A stretch of 64,000 nt of DNA from the NCBI GenBank assembly GCA_023423935.1, contig JAFAEQ010000030.1, positions 1 through 64,000 on the forward strand, given 5' to 3'. The stretch is from Pseudomonadota bacterium (GTDB lineage Bacteria > Pseudomonadota > Gammaproteobacteria > Steroidobacterales > Steroidobacteraceae). The notes beneath the pieces are model-generated. The model was not told where the DNA came from. It saw only the letters and a program-made list of their open reading frames with translations, and searched no databases. Both the position numbers and the translations under genes were made by a program. Of this stretch, positions 1 to 8,897 are shown piece after piece. How positions within the stretch are numbered: the stretch's first letter is position 1; each line of letters starts with the position of its first letter.

Positions 1-63
1 CGGCTTGTTCCCCCGGGGCCCCCTGCCTGCTTTGAGTTCTCAAGCTACGTAGAAGTCACGCGC

Positions 64-3000
64 TTAGAACTTGTAACGAGCACCCAGAGCGTAACGCGGA
101 CCCTGGTCCTCGAGACGCCACAACTGCTTCTCGGAGCGGCCGTGCCAACGCACGTCCTCGCCGGTCAGGTTGATGCCCTCGAACGAGAACGACAGGTTAT
201 CGTTGAAGTCATAGCCCAGGCTCAGATCGATCTGGTCATACGCTTCGACGTAAACGGGGTTGCGGTAGCCACCCTGGTTCACGTTCTGCAGGAACTCATC
301 ACGCCAGTTGTAAGCGAGGCGAGCACTGAAGCCCCACTTCTCGAACATGAGCACCGCGTTTGCCGAGTCGGACAAACCGAGCAGGGCGAACTGGTTCTCG
401 CTGGGGTCGGCAGCGTTGTTGAAACCCACGTTGCCATCGACGATGGTGTAGTTCGCCAGGATGCCGAAGCCGGTATCGCCGAAGAAGTACTGGCCACCGA
501 ATTCCCAACCATCGATCGTCGCTGACTTGTTGTTGATTGGACGCTGCACAGCGAACACGTAGTCAGGATCGTCACTACGGGGCAGCAGATCGTACTGCGT
601 GGCCCAAGCGACGTGTTGTGCGTTGGAATCGTTATACGCTCCAGCACCGCCCGGCCAGAACACGCCGTTCTTGTCCGTGAAGCCGTTTGGATGCTCCATC
701 ATCGCCATCATGGTGAACAGACGAGAGTCATCCGTACCTACGTTGCGTGCTTGCAGTGCCGCGAGCGCGGCCTGGGCACGTGGGCCACCAGTCTGATCCT
801 TGATGTTGGCGCCGCCGAGACCCACGATCGTCTCGTTGTACGTCGCGTTACCAATGAAGTTGATGATGTCCTTGGTGAAGTAGCCAGCCGACACGTAGCC
901 GTTGTCGGAGAAGTACCATTCCAAGGAGAAATCGACGTTAGTCGATTCAAGCGGCAGCAGACCAGGGTTATTGGCATTCGCCGTAGCCTGAATACTGTTC
1001 AGCGTCGATCCGCTCGGGCCGTTCGGATTCACTGCTGCCGTGAGATTGCCGTAGTTCGCACGGGCAATGGTCTTGCTGTACGACGCACGAGCTTTCAGCG
1101 AATCGAGCAGGTTGATGTCGAAATCCACGCTCGGCAGGAAGTTGTTGTAGTTATGGTTCTCGGACACTGTGACAATGTCGCTCACCGAGCCTGAACGTGT
1201 CACCTGGAAATCGTTGTCATCCTGCCAAGTCAGATAACGGACTGGCAGCATGTGCGACGTGGAAGTCACATCAGTCGACTCATATCTAGCCCCGAGAATC
1301 AGGTTTGTCGGCATCGTGCCAACATCAGCATGGAACGCAAACTGCACATAGAAGGCAGCCGTCTTCTCTTCCACGATGTTGTTGTTATTGAAGCCAGGGT
1401 TGTAGCGCAGCTTGCCATCTGGAGCAGCTTCTTCACTCCAATTGTTATAGCACTTCGGCGGATCTCCAGGAGTCGTAGCAGGGAAGCACTTGTTCATTGC
1501 CCAAAGCCCCAGCGTATCGGCATTGCCTCTCCACCCGCCGGTGGGAGCGCCATTGGCACTGAAGTCGTCGAACGCGCCAGTGAGGCTGAACGGACGCAGC
1601 AGCCCAACCAAATCCGGCACCTTGCCGACGTCACCGACACCCCAGTCACCCATCGCGAGATAACCGCCAGAAGTCCTCTGCTGCATCTCCATGTCGCGCG
1701 TTTCAACACCGAACTGGAGCCGACCTTCTTCGAATTCCAGTGCCGTATCCAGACGGAGCTGCTTGACCTCGGTTTCCTGGAACTGATAGCCGGTGCGCAG
1801 GACCTGAGAACCCAAGCTGCTCTCATTGAAGGAGTAGTTCGGATTTCCACCGACACCGTTGACCATTGCATTGGTATCTGCGTACAGGGTGCGCGCTGCG
1901 ATCGGCAGACCATTGTTGAACTGGAACGTCTGACGCCATGCGTTGCTGGAGTTCACGCAAAGATCATCTCCGCCCTCCGGGTTCGGCACAAACTGCAAGC
2001 ACTGGCTCGGGACTACGCCCGCCAAGCTGAATGCAGTCTGGCTGGCGCCCGTGAGCGAATCATTAGGCGTGCTCTTGGCCTTGGAATCGTGATAATCGAG
2101 ACCGACCTTCAGGCGGTCGCTCACGTCCCAAGCCATGTTGAAGCCGATCGAGTTCAGCTGATTGCGCTGTGCGTTGTGCTGCTGCTCGTAGCCGAAGTCC
2201 TTGCTGGAGCCCGTATTCTCTTCGAGCAACAGAGGTGTCTTGACTGCCTCATTGGTGTCGAAGTAAGCCTTCGTGAATCCGTTGCGCTGCAGCCAAATGG
2301 TCTGCTCGCCGCGATCTTCAGTGATGTCATTGCGTGCGAACGTGTAGTCCAACGTCAGCGTCATCGTGTCTGCTGGCGCAAACTGAACCACGCCCTGAGC
2401 ATTGATGCGCTCACGCTCCAGATCGGAGAAAGCGTAGCGAATGTCGTTGGGGATGCCGTACAGCTGGCCAACCTCTGGGCGATTCTGGATATCCGCGTTC
2501 GGCGCAAACGGCCCGTTCTGGTTGTTGCCGTTGGCATCACCAACCTTATCCATATTTGAGAGCCAGGGCTGGATACGCCAGTCGTTGACAGTGGCTTGTG
2601 CCGAACCTGCATTACGCTTCTGGTAGCTGGCATTCAAGCCAACACCCCAGGTCTTGTCATCATTCGCGAAGCTGAAAATGGTCGACACTTCAGGCGTGAT
2701 GTCGCTGCCGACTTCGTTCGTCGTGTCATTCACGGCCTTGGCGCCAACGTTGAACACCATGCCGTCGTTATCGAACGGACGGGCGGTCTTGATGTTGACT
2801 GTTGCACCGATACCGCCGGTGGCGATGTCTGCACGGCCGGTCTTATAGACCTCGACGCCGCTGATCGCATCTGCCGACAGCTGAGCAAAGTTGAACGAAC
2901 GGCTGCCCGAGCCCTGGCCGCCGGTGATCGCATCACCGCCGCCGAAGCCTTCAGCGCCAGGCATCTGACGACCGTTCAAAGTCACCAGGTTGAACTGCGG

Positions 3001-3327
3001 GCCGAAGCCGCGAGCCGTCACGAGTGCGCCTTCGCCGTTACGACGGTCGATGGACACACCGGTAATACGCTGCAGCGATTCAGCCAGGTTGGTGTCCGGG
3101 AACTTACCGATGTCTTCGGCCGTGATCGCGTCCACGACGCCGATGGCATCGCGCTTCGTTTCCATCGAGGCCTTCAAGCTGCCCCGCAAGCCAGTGACGA
3201 CGATTTCTTCGAGCGTGTCGCTCTGGGCCGCTTCCTGGGCGAAGGCAGGGTTGATCAGAACTGCACCACCGACAATGGTGAACAGCATTCTTGACTTAAA
3301 GCGGGCGGCGTTCGGTTTGGATTTCAT
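64..3327 (-). CDS. TonB-dependent outer-membrane receptor
   Basis: This 1087-residue protein is an outer-membrane active transporter powered by TonB. A signal peptide ends near residue 30 (AFA/QEAA). A TonB-box-like segment (DTLEEIVVTG, about 38-47) follows, then a plug domain with the usual DIGKFPDTNLAESLQRITGV region, and a long beta-barrel ending in YKF, the terminal aromatic expected of barrel proteins. The length and the long extracellular loops match the large Caulobacter/Xanthomonas-type receptors that often import oligosaccharides. The ATG at 3327 is preceded by GGAGG at good spacing. Just upstream on the same strand lie a sugar isomerase and a fructokinase, so a sugar substrate is likely, but this is inferred from context. 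No partner SusD is present. The family is certain, the substrate unknown. Confidence 0.95.
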   Translation of the reverse strand: MKSKPNAARFKSRMLFTIVGGAVLINPAFAQEAAQSDTLEEIVVTGLRGSLKASMETKRDAIGVVDAITAEDIGKFPDTNLAESLQRITGVSIDRRNGEGALVTARGFGPQFNLVTLNGRQMPGAEGFGGGDAITGGQGSGSRSFNFAQLSADAISGVEVYKTGRADIATGGIGATVNIKTARPFDNDGMVFNVGAKAVNDTTNEVGSDITPEVSTIFSFANDDKTWGVGLNASYQKRNAGSAQATVNDWRIQPWLSNMDKVGDANGNNQNGPFAPNADIQNRPEVGQLYGIPNDIRYAFSDLERERINAQGVVQFAPADTMTLTLDYTFARNDITEDRGEQTIWLQRNGFTKAYFDTNEAVKTPLLLEENTGSSKDFGYEQQHNAQRNQLNSIGFNMAWDVSDRLKVGLDYHDSKAKSTPNDSLTGASQTAFSLAGVVPSQCLQFVPNPEGGDDLCVNSSNAWRQTFQFNNGLPIAARTLYADTNAMVNGVGGNPNYSFNESSLGSQVLRTGYQFQETEVKQLRLDTALEFEEGRLQFGVETRDMEMQQRTSGGYLAMGDWGVGDVGKVPDLVGLLRPFSLTGAFDDFSANGAPTGGWRGNADTLGLWAMNKCFPATTPGDPPKCYNNWSEEAAPDGKLRYNPGFNNNNIVEEKTAAFYVQFAFHADVGTMPTNLILGARYESTDVTSTSHMLPVRYLTWQDDNDFQVTRSGSVSDIVTVSENHNYNNFLPSVDFDINLLDSLKARASYSKTIARANYGNLTAAVNPNGPSGSTLNSIQATANANNPGLLPLESTNVDFSLEWYFSDNGYVSAGYFTKDIINFIGNATYNETIVGLGGANIKDQTGGPRAQAALAALQARNVGTDDSRLFTMMAMMEHPNGFTDKNGVFWPGGAGAYNDSNAQHVAWATQYDLLPRSDDPDYVFAVQRPINNKSATIDGWEFGGQYFFGDTGFGILANYTIVDGNVGFNNAADPSENQFALLGLSDSANAVLMFEKWGFSARLAYNWRDEFLQNVNQGGYRNPVYVEAYDQIDLSLGYDFNDNLSFSFEGINLTGEDVRWHGRSEKQLWRLEDQGPRYALGARYKF

Positions 3328-4102
3328 CAGAGTTGTCCTCCACTGCGGATTTGTCTTTGATTCAGTGTGAAAACGCAGGAGTAGCTGGCCCCCCGAAGGC
3401 CCAGCTCAATGAAGAGAAGGTCTCGACATTTGATTTTTCCCCCTGCCTGAATTCTCTCTGCACAGTTGCGTTGTCTGCGTTCGACCCGGTCACAACCGAC
3501 TCGAATACATCAACGTGTTCCTGTGGCTTGTTTGCCACGGATCGACCCCCATAGCGTCACCCCACCGACGCCAAGCCTCGACCCGGCGCGGGATCTTGCG
3601 ACCGAATGTCCACCGCTGTCCACTACTTTTTTGCGTTCTGTTTGCTTGTTTAGTCAACCGAACGACACATTGCGACCGATTTCTGGTTCCGTGCACCGCG
3701 GCGATGCGAATACCTGACGTATTCCAGCCACGTTATTGGGTCGTGGCGTCATTCCCACGGTTCAAAGTCAAAGTCACCGGTTTCCATGCAGAACCAGACG
3801 CAGGAAGCTGCATGTGTATGTATATGAAGACCGGCAGGAAACGGCCTGGCGCCGTGGAAGGCGCAAGGCCCGTACTGATCCCTTGATTCCTCATCGCGGC
3901 TTGACCAACTTCTCATTGAGATGGCAAGCGGAAGCGATCACGAGGGCAGGCAGGGGCTGTTCGGAATCTCCACAGGCCGCGTCGTGCCGTTGAGCGGCGG
4001 TCTCGGCAGATCAGTTTCAGGCGCCACCAAACGGGCGTGTTCGTAATTTTCCTACTTGCGGGACGACCCGAACGCCTGACCAGGCGTTCGAGTTCGAGCA
4101 GG
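3328..4102. other. Gene-free leader region upstream of the receptor
   Basis: About 775 bases separate the receptor start from the end of the sugar epimerase gene. Short open frames here have no recognisable protein character. The region presumably carries the receptor promoter. I see no cobalamin-type or other recognisable riboswitch. Confidence 0.5.
4069..4090. terminator. Perfect inverted repeat after the epimerase gene
   Basis: CGAACGCCTG-AC-CAGGCGTTCG is a perfect 10-bp stem with a 2-base loop, starting 12 bases past the epimerase stop codon. No clear U-run follows on the minus strand, so it is either a weak terminator or an mRNA 3'-end stabilising hairpin that separates the epimerase from the receptor gene. 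Confidence 0.4.
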
Positions 4103-5254
4103 TCAACCCGATCGCTGGAGCGTGTGCTCCATTTCCGCGACAGCGCAGACCATGTGATAGAACGAGCTCGCTGGAGCAGGTTCATCGACGAGTGTGCCGT
4201 CGGGAAGCATCTTGTCGCGCCATAGCCCCACGATCGGCGTATCCAAGTACTTCATCAGTCCGCGAGCAGCGGATGCCGCCATCGCCCAGTACTGGGAATC
4301 CTTGGTGTGCTCGGCGGCAATGCATGCAGCCTTGAGGCGTTCGGTCTGCGGCCACAGTCGTGCGACGGGATCGCGGACGCTTCGGTCCGTAAGCAATGAA
4401 GTAATCGCGACTTCTCGCTGGGTGTCGACGCCATGGCGTTCGCCCAGATCGATCAGCCTCAGCGCGATGTCGCGAGCGCTGGCATCGCCCGTACGCTCTA
4501 CCCATCGCAGCAGCAACCACGCCCATTCGAACTGATGCCCCGGCTCCGCAATGCGTCCTTCATTGCCCGGCACCGGCTGCCAGTGCTCATCGAAGAACTC
4601 GCGAAGGAACCCGGTGTTGGGATCGACGAACCGCGTCAGCGCAAGCTCCACGATCTGCGATGCGAGCGTCTGCCAGCGCGCATCATGGTCCAGATCCATC
4701 CACGCCAGACTGGCCTCGAACAGATGCATGTGAGAATTCGACAGCAACGGCAGTAATCGAGGCGTCGACTCCTCGAAGCCGAGAATCGGATTGGCCATCC
4801 TCGCGCGCAGCTGATCGTGCAGATCCCGAGCGCTGTCGCGCAGCGACTCATCGTCGAGGGTGTCGTATGCCGAGGCGTATCCGAGTAGCGCGAAGGCCTG
4901 ATCGTAGAGAACCGGCCGCTCATCCAGCGCTTTGCCGGATGCGTCCACGAGCGTTCGCATCAAGTGATCGGGGCGACGGTAGTGCTCGAGGTAGAAATCG
5001 AGTCCATGTTGAACCGCTTTCTCGGAGTCGCCTTCCCAGCCGAGCTCCTCGGCCAGACTGAATGCATACATCTGCCGGGGATGCAGTCGCGCACGACGCG
5101 CCTCACCCGTCGGCGTGCCGTCCTGACGAAGGCGCTCGTGAAATCCCCCCGCTTCATGATCTGCACCGCGTTCCCACCAGACGGTATACGCGGCATCGAG
5201 CCAGTTCTTCAGCGATGCACAGAGATCTTTGCTTTCGCGCACAGCATCTGACAT
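4103..5254 (-). CDS. AGE-family sugar epimerase/isomerase
   Basis: This 383-residue protein belongs to the N-acylglucosamine 2-epimerase family, an (alpha/alpha)6 barrel that epimerises or isomerises free sugars such as mannose to fructose, N-acetylglucosamine to N-acetylmannosamine, or cellobiose. Family histidine motifs are visible: NSHMHLFEA mid-protein, EPGHQFEWAW, and SSFYHMV near the C-terminus. The length is normal for mannose isomerase-like members. It lies 94 bases downstream of a ROK fructokinase on the same strand. This favours a mannose-isomerase role, with product fructose phosphorylated by the neighbour, but the exact substrate is inferred. ATG start at 5254. Confidence 0.88.
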   Translation of the reverse strand: MSDAVRESKDLCASLKNWLDAAYTVWWERGADHEAGGFHERLRQDGTPTGEARRARLHPRQMYAFSLAEELGWEGDSEKAVQHGLDFYLEHYRRPDHLMRTLVDASGKALDERPVLYDQAFALLGYASAYDTLDDESLRDSARDLHDQLRARMANPILGFEESTPRLLPLLSNSHMHLFEASLAWMDLDHDARWQTLASQIVELALTRFVDPNTGFLREFFDEHWQPVPGNEGRIAEPGHQFEWAWLLLRWVERTGDASARDIALRLIDLGERHGVDTQREVAITSLLTDRSVRDPVARLWPQTERLKAACIAAEHTKDSQYWAMAASAARGLMKYLDTPIVGLWRDKMLPDGTLVDEPAPASSFYHMVCAVAEMEHTLQRSG

Positions 5255-5348
5255 TGAATGAAACCTCTGATTGTCCAGTGCACTCCTTGCAACGATTCAG
5301 GAAGTCCGCGCAAAGACCGCCGGACGCTCGCCGACGAGCGACGATGCG

Positions 5349-6263
5349 CTACATCAGCCACAGGCGCGCGGCTCCGCGCACCCCTGAAGAATCTCCCCAC
5401 CGTGCAGGCACGATCGCCGCTTCCCAGCTGTCCGAGAACACGAACGAGCGCACCGCTGCTGGCAACCGCTCGTACAGCTCCGGGACATTCGACATGCCCC
5501 CACCCAACACGAACGTATCGGGATCGAGAATATTGACGACGACCGCGAGCGACCGCCCCAGTCGACTCACATAGTGATCGAAAGTCGCGCGGGCCTGCAA
5601 ATCCCCGCCTCGCATCGCTTCAATGATTGCCTGACCAGAAAGCTGCATGCCCGTCGATCGCGCATGGTCGCGCTGCAGTCCGCTTCCCGACACCCACGTC
5701 TCCACGCATCCGCGTTGTCCGCACCAGCACTGAGTTGCATCGAACTCCTCCGGCCTCGGCCAAGGCAGCGGCATGTGTCCCCATTCGCCGCCGATTCCGT
5801 TCGCGCCTTCGACCAGCTGCCCGTTTACGACCAGTCCTCCGCCGCAACCCGTACCGAGAATCACCGCGAAGGCAACTCGAGCGCCGGCAGCCGCGCCATC
5901 GACGACTTCCGACAACGCCAGGCAGTTGGCATCGTTCGCAAGACGCACCTCGCGACCGAGTGCCGCAGCCAGGTCCTCGCGAAAACGCCGTCCGTTGAGA
6001 TACGTCGAGTTCGCATTGCGCATGACACCCGTGCGCGGCGAGATCGAACCCGGCGTACCGACACCGATGGTGCCGCGTCCTCCCGTTTGCAGTTCCACAC
6101 TGCCGATGAGCTCGCAGACAGTGCGAATCGCATCGTCGTAGCTGCCGGGGTTTGGCGCACGCACGCGTGCCAGAAATTCTCCTTCCGGATCGAGTGCCGC
6201 CACTTCGATCTTGGTACCGCCGAAATCGACGCCGATCTGAATCGGCCGAGCCTCGCGAGACAC
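5349..6263 (-). CDS. ROK-family fructokinase
   Basis: This cytoplasmic sugar kinase of 304 residues has the ATP-binding GVDFGGTK motif at 11-18, the NDANC catalytic segment (Asp about 111) and the GTGCGGG phosphate loop near 138. The ROK zinc site has His163 and Cys179/Cys181/Cys186 within a PLPWPRPEE...CWCGQRGC context, the pattern typical of bacterial fructokinases (Mak-like). The frame is open upstream to a TTG at 6416, but the extra 51 residues look non-coding. The GTG giving MSREARPIQIGVD puts the start where ROK proteins begin, so I choose 6263. It probably forms an operon with the epimerase downstream, converting fructose to fructose-6-phosphate. Confidence 0.85.
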   Translation of the reverse strand: MSREARPIQIGVDFGGTKIEVAALDPEGEFLARVRAPNPGSYDDAIRTVCELIGSVELQTGGRGTIGVGTPGSISPRTGVMRNANSTYLNGRRFREDLAAALGREVRLANDANCLALSEVVDGAAAGARVAFAVILGTGCGGGLVVNGQLVEGANGIGGEWGHMPLPWPRPEEFDATQCWCGQRGCVETWVSGSGLQRDHARSTGMQLSGQAIIEAMRGGDLQARATFDHYVSRLGRSLAVVVNILDPDTFVLGGGMSNVPELYERLPAAVRSFVFSDSWEAAIVPARWGDSSGVRGAARLWLM

Positions 6264-6546
6264 AGCGCGATCCGTCTGCGACTGCAGATCTTTCAATGGC
6301 GAAGAAGCGAGCGATCCCACGTGACTGTGCTCTGGATGTCGATGTTGTTGATTACCGGCTGCGAGGCTGCCCCACGCCTCGTATCTCCACAAGTATCCAC
6401 AGCCTGCCGAGAACAACTGTACTCATCGTGCGTTCGATCACATAAATGGCGTCTCGATATCCGCGTCTGAGTCGCGCAGGACATTTACCCTCACGCGTCC
6501 GCTTGCGCGATTGCATCGTCGGATCGAAGCACGTACTTTGCCGCGA

Positions 6547-7296
6547 ATGTCTGAACTGTCCGCGCCTCCTTATACGACGATTGCAGATCTGGCCGTCTTT
6601 CTCGACGTCGACGGAACGCTGCTCGAGATCGCCCCAACACCCGAATCGGTCCGGGTCTCCGACAGGGTCAAGATTCTGTTGTCGGACCTGTCGCTGCAGC
6701 TGAAAGGCGCGCTCGCACTCGTCAGCGGGCGCAGCGTTCCCACGCTCGATTCGCTGTTCGATCCGCTTCGGCTCCCCTCGGCGGGCATTCACGGCTCCGA
6801 GCGACGCGATGCCACTGGCATTTTGATCCGACCGGAAGTCGATGTCGTGCGCATCGCTGCGGCACGCGATGAGCTGACGGCCTGGACTCTGCGCCATCCG
6901 GGCACGCTGCTGGAGGACAAGGGCTATGCGCTGGCCCTGCACTATCGCCTCGCTCCCGATCTGGAGGCACTCGCCTTGGCCGAGGTTGAATCCGCCCTCG
7001 CAATGCTCGCCACGCACGAGCTGCAACGAGGCAAATTCGTGTTCGAAATACGGCCCTCGGGTCACTCCAAGGGCAGCGCTATCGACGCGTTCATGCAGGA
7101 ATCACCCTTTCGCGGTCGACGGCCCTTGTTCATCGGCGACGATGTGACCGACGAGTCGGGCTTCAAGGCCGTCAACCACCTGGGCGGTATTTCGATCCGG
7201 GTGGGCGAAGCCGCGAATACCTGCGCTCGCCATGCACTGCGTGACGTGACGCATGTAATCGACTGGCTCGAAGAACGCATCGCGGATTCGCACTGA
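6547..7296 (+). CDS. otsB: Trehalose-6-phosphate phosphatase
   Basis: This HAD-superfamily phosphatase of 249 residues removes phosphate from trehalose-6-phosphate to give the osmoprotectant trehalose. The HAD motif I is FLDVDGTLLE with Asp20 and Asp22. The motif II region is LALVSGR, followed by the family-typical LPSAGIHGSERRD. Later come RPSGHSKGSAID and the metal-binding FIGDDVTDESGF. ATG at 6547 (MSELSAPP) is preferred over an in-frame TTG at 6511 because the family starts close to motif I. No trehalose-6-phosphate synthase (otsA) lies in the window, so the partner must be elsewhere. It is divergent from the fructokinase. Confidence 0.92.
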   Translation: MSELSAPPYTTIADLAVFLDVDGTLLEIAPTPESVRVSDRVKILLSDLSLQLKGALALVSGRSVPTLDSLFDPLRLPSAGIHGSERRDATGILIRPEVDVVRIAAARDELTAWTLRHPGTLLEDKGYALALHYRLAPDLEALALAEVESALAMLATHELQRGKFVFEIRPSGHSKGSAIDAFMQESPFRGRRPLFIGDDVTDESGFKAVNHLGGISIRVGEAANTCARHALRDVTHVIDWLEERIADSH

Positions 7297-7396
7297 CCCG
7301 ACGAGGGCCGGGGAACCCTCTCGACTGCACGCTTCGGAACACCCAGCCGCCGAATGAGTTCTCGTCTGAGACCTCTTGCTGTTCCTGATTCAAATC

Positions 7397-8149
7397 ATGT
7401 CGCTGCGTCTTTGTTCCGCGCTCTCTACGTGCCTGCTCCTGCTCGCGTGCAGCCGAGAAAATACTTCATCGCCCGTCAGCGCACCGGGCGCCGACGAACG
7501 GACCAGGACACAGGCGCTCGAAGTCGGCGCAGATCTCTTGCAGCGCAAGGCTCCGCTCGCCGCATTGAATGCCTATCTCGATGGGTTTCATTTCTACAGC
7601 GGCAACATGCAAGGTCAGATGGAAGCGCATCACTACTGCGGCCATCTCAATGAAGACCTGATTCAGTGTGTGATCTTCGACGGCAACGATGACGACGCGA
7701 AAATCATGGGCATCGAGTACATCGTCACGGAGAAATTGTTCGCAGGGCTGCCGGAGGAAGAGAAAAAACTCTGGCACAGTCATGTTCACGAAGTGAAATC
7801 CGGACAGCTTGTCGCGCCCGGCATTCCGGAGGTCGCGGAGAAAGAGCTCATGGAACAGCTCGTCGGCACCTACGGCAAGACCTGGCATACCTGGCACACC
7901 GATCGCGGCAATGCCCTGCCGCTCGGCGGTCCCATGTTGATGATGGGCTTCACGCAGGACGGCCAGATTCGCCCAGAGCTCGTGACCGAGCGCGACAAGC
8001 GCATGAATCTGTCGAGTGCGCAGAAGCGCGAGCAGCGCAGCGACATTCCGGCGCCATCGATCGATCCCAGCGCAGATGCATGGCAGAAGGGCGCCGCCAT
8101 GCAACTGCGCATTGAGCCGGTGACACAGGACTCAGCAGCTCATCGGTAG
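7397..8149 (+). CDS. DUF1264 (oil-body-associated-like) lipoprotein
   Basis: This 250-residue protein has a lipoprotein signal: a short hydrophobic stretch ending LLLLAC with lipidated Cys18, followed by a Ser/Thr-rich linker. The body matches DUF1264, the family that includes plant oil-body-associated proteins: HHYCGHLNED, QCVIFDG, IMGIEYIV, LPEEEKKLWHSH.HEV, and TWHTWHTD..NALPLG. The biochemical role of bacterial members is unknown, but conserved His and Cys residues suggest metal binding. The frame extends upstream to a TTG, but the ATG at 7397 gives a proper lipoprotein signal. It converges with tonB, leaving 10 bases between stop codons. Confidence 0.85.
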   Translation: MSLRLCSALSTCLLLLACSRENTSSPVSAPGADERTRTQALEVGADLLQRKAPLAALNAYLDGFHFYSGNMQGQMEAHHYCGHLNEDLIQCVIFDGNDDDAKIMGIEYIVTEKLFAGLPEEEKKLWHSHVHEVKSGQLVAPGIPEVAEKELMEQLVGTYGKTWHTWHTDRGNALPLGGPMLMMGFTQDGQIRPELVTERDKRMNLSSAQKREQRSDIPAPSIDPSADAWQKGAAMQLRIEPVTQDSAAHR

Positions 8150-8159
8150 CCGCGCTCGA

Positions 8160-8819
8160 TCAACGCCGATCCTGCAGACGGAACGTGACGGGCACCTGCT
8201 TCCAGAACACGACCGGTACGCCATCGCGTGTGCCCGGAACGAATCGCCAACGGCGTGCTTCGCGCATGGCAGATTCGTCCAGCCGGCGATCGCCGCTCGA
8301 TTTCTCCAGACGCACCTCACCGACGCGTCCGTTCTCCAATATCTGCAGCGACATGACCACGGTGCCTTCGATGCCATCGCGAATCACCGCGGCCGGATAG
8401 ACGGGCTCGCTAAATCCGCGGCGCGGATCGATTTCCGGAAGGATTTCGACTGGCGTGCGTTCGACGGAAGCTCCTGTGCCTGTCTGCGGTAACGGCGTAG
8501 GAATGTCCGTCGTCTCGACTTGCACAGCAGTGGCTTCCGGCTCCACCGGAATCGGCTGAGGCAGTAACGGCCGCGGCACGAACATCCGATCGATGATGGG
8601 CTCACGCGGCTGAGCCTGCGGCGGTGGCTGTGTTCTCGGCTGCGCAGGCACAACGACAACGCTGGTGTGCGGCTGCGGAAAGATCAACAGCGAGCGTCCC
8701 ATGCCCGCGGTCAGCAGCCAGAAAAAGGCGAGATGAATCAGAACGATTGCGGCCAGCACCCAGCTTCGCGGCGAATTGAAGCTGTGCACGGCGGGAAATG
8801 CATGCAGCGTCGCGGCCAT
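8160..8819 (-). CDS. tonB: Energy transducer TonB
   Basis: TonB carries the proton-motive force to outer-membrane receptors such as the one at the start of this window. The 219 residues show a single N-terminal transmembrane helix (about 19-41, SWVLAAIVLIHLAFFWLL), a periplasmic Pro/Gln/Glu-rich spacer (about 55-125), and the C-terminal TonB domain from about 140 (EPVYPAAVIRDGIEGTV, then RRWRFVPGTRDGVPV). No exbB or exbD is adjacent, so it must use complexes encoded elsewhere. Confidence 0.92.
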   Translation of the reverse strand: MAATLHAFPAVHSFNSPRSWVLAAIVLIHLAFFWLLTAGMGRSLLIFPQPHTSVVVVPAQPRTQPPPQAQPREPIIDRMFVPRPLLPQPIPVEPEATAVQVETTDIPTPLPQTGTGASVERTPVEILPEIDPRRGFSEPVYPAAVIRDGIEGTVVMSLQILENGRVGEVRLEKSSGDRRLDESAMREARRWRFVPGTRDGVPVVFWKQVPVTFRLQDRR

Positions 8820-8897
8820 AGGTCCTCCCGGTCAGTTGGCTGTCGTTACTGCAAACGACAGTCCGGGTCGATCCGGGTCATCGAGGGTGAAATTTTT

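Noticed and set aside
1252..2559. 435-codon open frame antisense to the TonB-dependent receptor
   Set aside because: Shadow of a strong coding frame; its translation shows no family features.
3328..3600. Cobalamin or other riboswitch before the TonB-dependent receptor
   Set aside because: No B12-box-like or other recognisable conserved element was found.
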